From assembly GCF_947494555.1 (NCBI RefSeq), contig NZ_CANLVF010000006.1, forward strand, positions 37,374 through 101,373: 64,000 nucleotides of DNA, read 5' to 3'. Shown in pieces: positions 59,527-64,000 of this stretch (position 1 is its first letter; each line of letters starts with the position of its first letter). Made by a program: the position numbers and the translations under genes. The notes beneath the pieces were generated by a model. It had not been told where the DNA came from and did not search any database. It was given only the letters and a program-made list of their open reading frames with translations. This stretch comes from an uncultured Roseibium sp. (GTDB taxonomy: Bacteria > Pseudomonadota > Alphaproteobacteria > Rhizobiales > Stappiaceae).

Positions 59527-60972
59527 CTAAAGGCGAGGCCCGTGTTCGATTGCCTTGGCAAAGTATTCCAGGAACTCGGCATCGCTTCGGGTCGCGAACA
59601 GACTGTCGACAACGTCGGGCCGAGGCCGCTGGTTAAACTGCATTTCGTCCGCCGATCGCACCAGGTCAGCTGCATCCGCAGTCACTAGTTTGCTCATCAG
59701 GCCCTCATAACCCGTTTCTACAATCTGAGGCCGGCGCCCGAAGGCGACGCTTTCATAGAGTGCTGTCGAGAAGCCACCGATGATGGTACCCGCCGAGGCA
59801 ATCGTTTCGTAAAGGTCCGTGCTTGGCGGCAGTATGCGCACTCCGGCCTGCTCAAGTGCCCGGGCCGTCTCGTCCTGCATCCCTTCCTCGACGGGATGGT
59901 TTTTCCAGAGCAATTCGAACGCTCCGTCAGTCCTCTGCGCGGTGGCCAGTGTCAGTCCCGCGAGCGCAGCCCGGCAATTTGGCTGAGAAATCGTCATAAT
60001 CCGGCGCTCAGCATCCGGTGCTTCCGGATAGAGGGAAACACGGTCACGAAGGTACTGAAATCCTACTGTTGGCATGCGTTCAGATGGTAAAGGCAGCCGG
60101 CTGCCCTCCGTCCAGAACTTTCCGAAACAAAAGAAGAAATCCGGAAAGGTTTCAAAACTTTGGTCAGCGGGAAAATCATAGTTCAGCTTTCCGACAGTCG
60201 GAGACCCGTGCTGAAGTTCAATGCTCGGAATTCCAATTTGCCGCGCCGCCGAAACAAGGGCCTTGAGATGCGGACTGTTGACGAGAACGACAGCACGGGG
60301 TGCAAGCTGCTGAAGGAGTTCGGTATACGTAGGCAACCAGCGGAACCAGCGATCGATCTCCGTACGCACAATGGTCGTGAGGTCGACTTCAAAACCCGCC
60401 TCGTGCAAACCATCGCCCAATGCTTTCAACTTTGCGTTTCCTGCGGTGCTGAACTCATCGAATCCCTCAAAGCGCCGGGCTTTGCGGCGAAGCCCGTCAA
60501 TATAGCGCAAGTCACTTGAGACTTCCGGTTTCTGGTGAGGGACCCAGTCCATTTCAATGAACCGGACATCGTAGTCCTTGCGGAGGATAGTGGCGACAGG
60601 ATCCGCATAGAGATCGATCCAACGTCCGTTTTCAAGTTTGCGCCTCGGATGACCGAACAGGACAACGTCGCAACGACCGCCCCGCAGCGGATTTCGCTTC
60701 GTCGCCAGTGTCAGCCGTTTTCGAAACCGCTCGACACGGCGCTTTATCGATGAATGATTGTCCTGCTGCGTTTGCGTAGAGGAGATCGTCTCACTTGAGA
60801 CGGCTTGTCTCCTTGCCGCCTGTTCTGGTGGATTGCCGTCTGCCGGCAGTGTTCGTTTCGCCGCCAAAGCCACGGAATAGCGGGCCAACTCCCAAACCGG
60901 AGCGCCGCTTTCGCGCCATTCGAACAGGTCCAGGTCCTTTTCCAGACGCTTTACGTGATCAGCAATATTCAT
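59527..60972 (-). CDS. Putative GT-B-fold glycosyl- or polyol-phosphate transferase
   Basis: The 481-residue protein has an N-terminal basic helical region, then VVLVNSPHLKALVSAARQIGIPSIELQHGSPTVGKLNYDFP, a nucleotide-binding-like LLWKNHPVEEGMQDETARAL and IIGGFSTALYESVAFGRRPQIVETGYEG. This resembles the GT-B domain of capsule and CDP-glycerol glycerophosphotransferase-type enzymes. It is alone in orientation relative to the aldolase and is the farthest-downstream gene of the leftward glycan set. Confidence 0.72.
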   Translation of the reverse strand: MNIADHVKRLEKDLDLFEWRESGAPVWELARYSVALAAKRTLPADGNPPEQAARRQAVSSETISSTQTQQDNHSSIKRRVERFRKRLTLATKRNPLRGGRCDVVLFGHPRRKLENGRWIDLYADPVATILRKDYDVRFIEMDWVPHQKPEVSSDLRYIDGLRRKARRFEGFDEFSTAGNAKLKALGDGLHEAGFEVDLTTIVRTEIDRWFRWLPTYTELLQQLAPRAVVLVNSPHLKALVSAARQIGIPSIELQHGSPTVGKLNYDFPADQSFETFPDFFFCFGKFWTEGSRLPLPSERMPTVGFQYLRDRVSLYPEAPDAERRIMTISQPNCRAALAGLTLATAQRTDGAFELLWKNHPVEEGMQDETARALEQAGVRILPPSTDLYETIASAGTIIGGFSTALYESVAFGRRPQIVETGYEGLMSKLVTADAADLVRSADEMQFNQRPRPDVVDSLFATRSDAEFLEYFAKAIEHGPRL

Positions 60973-61214
60973 TCAGCGTAATGTCTCTGCCGGGCAGCCT
61001 CTCATTGTCCCGTTACTTTGTTTGGCATGTGCAAGTGAACGCGGTTATGACCGTAATTATCACGGCAAGTGAACGACCGCCATGCCGCCTGCGCAGGCAC
61101 ACTCCTAGGACTTTGGGGTGACGTTTCTACTTGAAAACCAACCGCGAAATTTCCCCGGCACATCAAGCTCCTCCATGCCGTATGCCGGTCCGCCGAGCGA
61201 AGCGAAAATAACGT

Positions 61215-62027
61215 TCACGTCCAGCGATGCGGAGGCGACTGAGGATTCAAGGGTTTTTGCGCGATGATCAGATGAGGTGCTGGTTTTTTCGTGTCGACAG
61301 AGGTGTCAGTAGCTGGAAACAACCATTGAAACTTACGCTTCTTCTTCGGCTTTTCGTATTTGGTCCAGTCTATCTTTTCAAACGTTTGTATCGAAAATCC
61401 CGAATGATGCAACGCAGTCAGGTATTCGCAACGTCTATAGAAACAATCGGAGCGCTCATCGTTTCGGATTTCGCCATAGCCCGGAATTTCTTCAGTAGCG
61501 CTGTATTTCTTCTGAAATACGGAATTGTCTACTAAATCGTCCGAAACCGGCTCCTGGCTGATCAGCACGCCGCCCGGTTTCAGGTTTTCAAAAATTCCAT
61601 CAAGAGCGGCGCGAAGATTTAAGGCATGATGCAGCGATCCCATGCAAAATGCGTAATCGAAAGGGGCCGTTTCGAATTGTTTGGAGAAGTCGCCCAAAGA
61701 CGGCCGGACTTTGTCTGCATCGACCCCAGACATCTCAATCATGTTCGGGATCAGTTTCTCAACGGCATTTTGCGTGATCTCGACGGCAACAGCAAAATCG
61801 ATCTGACGATTCTGTGCGAGCCACACGGACAGATAACCACTCCCGCAACCGTAATCGACGACACGCCCGGAAATCTGGCGTCCGATAATTTTTTCGGAGT
61901 CGGGAAGAAGGTTCAGGCGAACGTTAGCAAGCTGCTGCTTCATGTATTTGGTATCTTCAGAGCGGCTTTGATGCAGCATCTCGTGAACACCAATTTCACC
62001 AGCCTTTATCACGTATCTTCCTTCCAT
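61215..62027 (-). CDS. Class I SAM-dependent methyltransferase
   Basis: Motif I VVDYGCGSGYLSVWLAQN near residue 58 and FDYAFCMGSLHHALNLRAALDGIFENLKPGGVLISQEP identify a methyltransferase_11/25-like enzyme. A Lys-rich segment (KPKKKRK) lies toward the C-terminus. I chose ATG 62027; a GTG at 62066 is possible. It follows the PhyH-type gene and may methylate the same nucleotide sugar or glycan. A 242-base gap after it contains a direct repeat of GCAAGTGAACG. Confidence 0.83.
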   Translation of the reverse strand: MEGRYVIKAGEIGVHEMLHQSRSEDTKYMKQQLANVRLNLLPDSEKIIGRQISGRVVDYGCGSGYLSVWLAQNRQIDFAVAVEITQNAVEKLIPNMIEMSGVDADKVRPSLGDFSKQFETAPFDYAFCMGSLHHALNLRAALDGIFENLKPGGVLISQEPVSDDLVDNSVFQKKYSATEEIPGYGEIRNDERSDCFYRRCEYLTALHHSGFSIQTFEKIDWTKYEKPKKKRKFQWLFPATDTSVDTKKPAPHLIIAQKPLNPQSPPHRWT

Positions 62028-62114
62028 ATGAGCGCGCGAGCATGGAACATCGCAGCTCGTCGTCACCCAATATTCCAGCCGTTGCAGAATGACCCGCCGC
62101 AGAAGGCGTGCCTA

Positions 62115-62885
62115 TCAGGTTCCGAACCTTTTGCGAAGTTTGCTGAAGAAGCCCTTTTTTTTGGGAACACGCCGCTCGCTCTGGGCCCGGCTGCGCTCTC
62201 CCTCCGTGTCAATCCGCAACAGCTTCCGCACGCGACCGGGTTCCAGATTACCAGCCCTGTGCGGTGCGTCGGTATCGAAGATCGCCAGCGACCCCGCAGG
62301 ACCGGTCAAAGCGACCTCCTCACCAAAATCGGAAAGAACATTCTCGCCGGGTGTAATTTCGCTCGAATTCAGCATTTCCAGGCGTTTTTCGCGAAATTCT
62401 TGCGTACGACCAGGCACGATCCAGGTCGGACCGTCTTCTTCGGTCACGTCGGTCAGCAGGATCGCGTATTTCAAAAACTGATGACGATCGAAATGCATGA
62501 CATATGGCAGCGCGGTGACAACCTCATCCGGCCGACCGATCGAACGCACGAAAAACAGCTTGGAAGGGTAGTCCACCACATCGTCGTAGTAACGCGTCGA
62601 GATGTCCTTGAAGCCGCGATTGGCGACCACGTCGCGTATCACCGGAAATTTGCCCTCATCGACATCCGAAAAGAGCGCCCTTTTGGCAATGCTGTAGCCG
62701 GCATCCGCATGCACATCGACATTCTCTACGGTGTTTTCCATCAGGTAGTCGAATTCATCACGCATGGCTTCAGTGGTCGCCTTGTCCAAAAAATTCGGAA
62801 CAATACAGCCACCTGCAGCTTTCACCACGTCAAGTATCTCATCGGGTGAAGCCGTCGACGATAGTCTCACTTCCTGTGCGCCCAT
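62115..62885 (-). CDS. Phytanoyl-CoA dioxygenase (PhyH)-family oxygenase
   Basis: The Fe(II)/2-oxoglutarate ligands are suggested by MHFDRHQFLKYAI (His and Asp) and DAPHRAGNLEPG (distal His, with a following Arg). The double-stranded beta-helix core TWIVPGRTQEF and GSLAIFDTD are typical of PhyH. A basic tail ends RVPKKKGFFSKLRKRFG. ATG 62885 has GGAAGGA about eight bases upstream. In glycan loci PhyH enzymes hydroxylate sugars or lipid parts. Confidence 0.82.
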   Translation of the reverse strand: MGAQEVRLSSTASPDEILDVVKAAGGCIVPNFLDKATTEAMRDEFDYLMENTVENVDVHADAGYSIAKRALFSDVDEGKFPVIRDVVANRGFKDISTRYYDDVVDYPSKLFFVRSIGRPDEVVTALPYVMHFDRHQFLKYAILLTDVTEEDGPTWIVPGRTQEFREKRLEMLNSSEITPGENVLSDFGEEVALTGPAGSLAIFDTDAPHRAGNLEPGRVRKLLRIDTEGERSRAQSERRVPKKKGFFSKLRKRFGT

Positions 62886-63001
62886 GGTCGCATCCTTCCA
62901 ATGTGTCACAAAGGATCAGTAACCAGACCGGATTAATCGCAGGACCGGACGAAGGCAAGCAGTTAAACCTGAAGGGCTGCTTTTCTTGATCCAGTGCAGG
63001 C

Positions 63002-63721
63002 TCAGTCGTTTTCTGCTCTGAGGATGCCTTCCGCGACAAAGAAATCGCTGCGATTGTCTATGTCCACTGAGTTCTCGGCTGACATGACAAATGGCGTTGC
63101 ATAATCGTAGAGCGTGGTCAGTGATCCCGACCTAAGGTCCTCGATGGCACGGATATAGATCGCGCCGTTCGGATGATAGGCGGGTTTTTGGTCCTGACTT
63201 CTGGTATTGCCTGTTTTCATGGGTGAGCCTTCGAAGACAGGCTCCCATCCGGCTTCATCGCTCACGGTAAACGCAAACGATATTGGAAATCCGTAGGCCA
63301 TGGCGGAAAACACTGGTTTTTGCGTCGCCTGTCTTTCAGCGAAAGCCTGGTCGATGTGGGCCGAAGTGCGCAGCGGCACAGTTGGCAGGGCAAGCAGAAA
63401 ATCCCCGTCGCGTGCACCAAAAATTTTGTCTACTGACTGGTGAAGGTAGTCAAAGATTTTGACCTGATCCCCAGCCTCGTCGTTGCTGCGGAGATCGAAC
63501 GACAGCGGTGTCTCAATACCGAGAGCGTCAAAGTGTTTCGATGCGATGTCCCGATATTCCTGGCTGTCGGTCGAAAAGATCACTTCTGTTACGCATTCCG
63601 CCAACGCACAGGCTTCCAGGGTCCACAGAACCAGAGGCTTTCCCATCAACGGGTGTATGTTCTTTCCGGGAAACCTCTTGGATCCGGAGCGCGCCGGGAC
63701 AAAAGCTGTCACGCCGGTCAT
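63002..63721 (-). CDS. CMP-sugar-type cytidylyltransferase (NeuA-like)
   Basis: The protein begins TAFVPARSGSKRFPGKNIHPLMGKPLVLWTLEAC, the CTP-binding motif of acylneuraminate and Kdo-type cytidylyltransferases. ALPTVPLRTSAHIDQAF and YHPNGAIYIRA are further family segments. It is 239 residues, normal for NeuA-type enzymes. ATG 63721 overlaps the preceding lyase stop (ATGA). It would activate a sugar acid with CTP. The exact acid is not set by sequence. Confidence 0.88.
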   Translation of the reverse strand: MTGVTAFVPARSGSKRFPGKNIHPLMGKPLVLWTLEACALAECVTEVIFSTDSQEYRDIASKHFDALGIETPLSFDLRSNDEAGDQVKIFDYLHQSVDKIFGARDGDFLLALPTVPLRTSAHIDQAFAERQATQKPVFSAMAYGFPISFAFTVSDEAGWEPVFEGSPMKTGNTRSQDQKPAYHPNGAIYIRAIEDLRSGSLTTLYDYATPFVMSAENSVDIDNRSDFFVAEGILRAEND

Positions 63722-64000
63722 CACGTTTCTCCCGTCATCCACGGAGCCCGCGCAAGCGCCGCTTCAATCCGCTTATATACGGCAGAGACCTCTGCAAACC
63801 TCTCGTCCAGCAGATGTTTCAAGGGCATCCGGTCCCTCCGTGACATGAAGCCGGCGGCTTCGAGCAATGCCTTGTTGCAACGGTGCCACCCGTATTTTGC
63901 ACAAAGTTCATCAAAAAACGGGCTTTCAAGCTCTTCAAGGATAAAGCGAACCGTCCGCTCATCGCCACCTTCAAGCGCCGCCCAGAAATTCTCGCCAATG
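63721..64000 (-). CDS. DHDPS/NAL-family lyase, C-terminal part; 5' end beyond window
   Basis: The minus-strand frame is open at the right edge and ends at 63721. It encodes ENFWAALEGGDERTVRFIL, PFFDELCAKYGWHRCNKALLEAAGFMSRRDRMPLKHL, the C-terminal helical pattern of dihydrodipicolinate-synthase-family enzymes (which include N-acetylneuraminate lyase and sugar-acid aldolases). The N-terminal barrel with the Schiff-base lysine is not in view. It is directly coupled to the cytidylyltransferase, so making or breaking the sugar acid is a likely role. Confidence 0.75.
   Translation of the reverse strand, partial: IGENFWAALEGGDERTVRFILEELESPFFDELCAKYGWHRCNKALLEAAGFMSRRDRMPLKHLLDERFAEVSAVYKRIEAALARAPWMTGET

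Noticed and set aside
60973..61214. Possible small gene between the GT-B-like and methyltransferase genes
   Set aside because: No open frame with a start, ribosome site and plausible composition; only a spaced direct repeat of GCAAGTGAACG is present.
61626..62849. Rightward open frame of about 400 codons
   Set aside because: It runs antisense through the methyltransferase and PhyH genes, both of which have clear family motifs on the other strand.

Overview
The window is gene-dense, about 60% GC by eye, and carries no rRNA, tRNA or CRISPR that I can recognise. Protein signatures suggest a marine alphaproteobacterium, probably a Roseibium/Labrenzia-like member of the Hyphomicrobiales. That placement rests on remembered gene content (type VI secretion set, creatinase, polyamine-type ABC transporters, fatty-acid operons), not on a marker gene.

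Region 1 (1-26.9 kb) is a type VI secretion (T6SS) locus. It opens with the C-terminal part of TssM, then the TagF/PppA/PpkA post-translational switch. A leftward operon follows: VgrG, an unrecognised 116-residue protein, and a divergent protein that joins TssB-like and TssC-like sequence. Hcp is transcribed rightward from a near-consensus sigma-54 promoter, followed by a strong terminator, then ClpV, a sigma-54 activator (GAF-AAA+-Fis) and a second Ser/Thr kinase. A leftward trio encodes a MinD/ParA-like ATPase, a coiled-coil protein and a membrane SH3b protein. A rightward effector-delivery module comes last: DUF2169-pentapeptide protein, second pentapeptide protein, DUF4150 PAAR-like tip, a 320-residue candidate cargo, DUF3540 protein and a TPR protein.

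Region 2 (27.0-34.8 kb) holds creatinase (leftward), separated by a strong terminator hairpin from a four-gene polyamine-type ABC importer. A divergent HTH plus periplasmic-binding-like regulator and a TrmO-like gene follow.

Region 3 (34.9-45.5 kb) is acyl-CoA metabolism: FadJ-type multifunctional enzyme, a secreted protein of unknown function, then a leftward operon of CoA ligase, SDR, MaoC hydratase, nitronate monooxygenase, acyl-CoA dehydrogenase and APH-like kinase. The last set resembles the 4-hydroxyacid/levulinate type of pathway, in which a kinase and an acyl-CoA dehydrogenase work together. Two families of intergenic inverted-repeat elements lie here.

Region 4 (45.7-64.0 kb) is a surface-glycan locus. 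The rightward part encodes several glycosyltransferases, an asparagine-synthase-like amidotransferase, an AT-rich FkbM methyltransferase, a tandem nucleotidyltransferase, a methyltransferase, and a tightly coupled run of GT2, GDPD-like protein, a membrane protein fused to a PRK/uridine-kinase-like domain, HAD hydrolase and class II aldolase. The leftward part encodes a DHDPS-family lyase (partial), a CMP-sugar-type cytidylyltransferase, a PhyH-type oxygenase, a methyltransferase and a GT-B-like transferase. The most likely undescribed biology is (a) the MinD-like/coiled-coil/SH3b trio inside the T6SS locus, (b) the TssB-TssC-like fusion, and (c) the aldolase-HAD-kinase-nucleotidyltransferase glycan-precursor set.
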